From Cherax quadricarinatus (Eukaryota > Arthropoda > Malacostraca > Decapoda > Parastacidae): DNA of 64,000 nt. Both the position numbers and the translations under genes were made by a program. The notes below the pieces were generated by a model. It worked only from the letters and a program-made list of their open reading frames with translations, was not told the DNA's origin and made no database searches. The stretch covers positions 23,640,115 through 23,704,114 of the forward strand of contig NC_091307.1 in NCBI RefSeq assembly GCF_038502225.1. Reading direction: 5' to 3'. Below are positions 62,914 through 64,000 of the stretch, one piece after another. Numbering within the stretch: position 1 is the stretch's first letter; every line of letters begins with the position of its first letter.

Positions 62914-64000
62914 ACTCACCTTGCAGGGGTCGAATCCTAGCTCCTGGCCCTGCCTCTTCACTGGTCGCTACTAGGTCACTCTCCCTGAACCGTGAGCTTT
63001 ATCATACCTCTGCTTAAAGCTATGTATGGATCCTGCCTCCACTACATCGCTTCCCAAACTATTCCACTTCCTGACTACTCTGTGGCTGAAGAAATACTTC
63101 CTAACATCCCTGTGATTCATCTGTGTCTTCAACTTCCAACTTTGTCCTGAACGATTCCTTATTAAGATGTCGGAATGCTGTTCTGAGGTTTGCTAGGCGC
63201 CCATATGCTGCAGAAGTTATTTGGTTGATGTGCGCTTCAGGAGATGTGCCTGGTGTTATACTCACCCCAAGATCTTTTTCCTTGAGTGAGGTTTGTAGTC
63301 TCTGGCCCCCTAGACTGTACTCTGTCTGCGGTCTTCTTTGCCCTTCCCCAATCTTCATGACTTTGCACTTGGTGGGGTTGAACTCCAGGAGCCAATTTCT
63401 GGACCAGGTCTGCAGCCTGTCCAGATCCCTTTGTAATTCTGCCTGGTCTTCAACTGAATGAATTCTCATCACCTTTACGTCATCTGCAAACAGGGACACT
63501 TCAGAGTCTATTCCTTCTGTCATGTTCACAAATACCAGAAACAGCACTGGTCCTAGGACTGACCCCTGTGGGACCCTGCTGGTCACAGGCACCCACTCTG
63601 ACACCTCGCCACGTACCATGACTCGCTGCTGTCTTCCTGACAAGTATTCCCTGATCCATTGTAGTGCCTTCCCTGTTATCCCTGCCTGGTCTTCCAGTTT
63701 TTGCACTTACCTCTTGTGTGGAACTGTGTCAAACGCCTTCTTACTGTCCAAGAAAATGCAATCTACCCACCCATCTCTCTCTTGTCTTACTGCTGTCACC
63801 CTGTCATAGAACTCCAGTAGGTTTGTGACACAGGATTTCCCATCCCTGAAACCATGTTGGCTGCTGTTGATGAGATCATTCCTTTCTAGGTGTTCCACCA
63901 CTCTTCTCCTGATAATCTATCATTGAGACTGGTCTGTAGTTTAGTGCTTCATGTCTGTCTCCTTTTTTAAAAATTGGGACTACATTTGCTGTCTTCCATG
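62911..64000 (-). pseudogene. CR1-like LINE family A, copy 7 (runs off the right edge)
   Basis: Frames 63101-63706 (SGRQQRVMVRGEVSEWVPV, FADDVKVMRIHSVED) and 63707-63901 (HGFRDGKSCVTNLLEFYDRV, IFLDSKKAFDTVPHK) cover the RT. Defects: a roughly 370-bp internal deletion near 63142 joins NKESFRT directly to the last 40 codons, a stop near 63706 splits the frame, and the tail repeat is shortened. Confidence 0.9.

Overview
The window reads as a repeat-saturated nuclear genome segment from an arthropod, most probably a decapod crustacean. There is no bacterial-style gene organisation. Nearly all long reading frames are either reverse transcriptases of non-LTR and Penelope-like retroelements or artefacts of tandem repeats. 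GT-AG introns, tRNA-derived SINE-like copies, mariner-like MITE ends and very long dinucleotide arrays all point to a metazoan. The decapod assignment rests on my recognition of the repeat families and is an inference.

Layout. 1-4268 is a 32-bp satellite running off the left edge. 5.6-7.4 kb is a tandemly duplicated LINE fragment (family B) embedded in (TA)n. 9.5-17.1 kb is a head-to-tail train of five minus-strand CR1-like LINE 3' ends (family A), most separated by (TG)n. 17.3-23.3 kb holds two abutting minisatellites, one with a 21-bp unit and a 336-bp higher-order repeat, the other with a 20-bp unit and a 180-bp higher-order repeat. 23.4-31.7 kb is a mosaic of decayed LINEs, SINEs and microsatellites, with an isolated core promoter plus first exon at 24.0 kb. 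31.7-34.85 kb is an RNase-H-bearing LINE (I-like). 37.48-38.23 kb holds the one clear host gene, a two-exon chemosensory-protein (OS-D/CSP) gene. 39.4-43 kb is again LINE debris. 43.6-49.3 kb is a large inverted Penelope-like element (PLE) complex: two near-identical 0.8-kb arms around head-to-head arrays of a 438-bp unit, with an RT plus GIY-YIG open frame. 49.3-54.8 kb holds two inverted copies of LINE family B. One is nearly full length, with an ORF1 carrying three CCCH zinc fingers and a 12-residue tandem repeat, and an ORF2 carrying endonuclease plus RT. 55-59.9 kb is the quietest stretch: AT-rich, with few repeats and a possible first coding exon at 57,647. 59.9-62.5 kb is a family A LINE with an uninterrupted 824-codon frame. 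The right edge is one more family A copy.

How the parts relate. Family A copies repeatedly have (AC)n/(TG)n on both sides, which suggests insertion into, or seeding of, this microsatellite. The PLE repeats carry a hairpin followed by GAAACG, resembling the hammerhead-ribozyme motifs known from Penelope-like elements. Host content is limited to the CSP gene, the orphan promoter/exon at 24.0 kb and the candidate exon at 57.6 kb.
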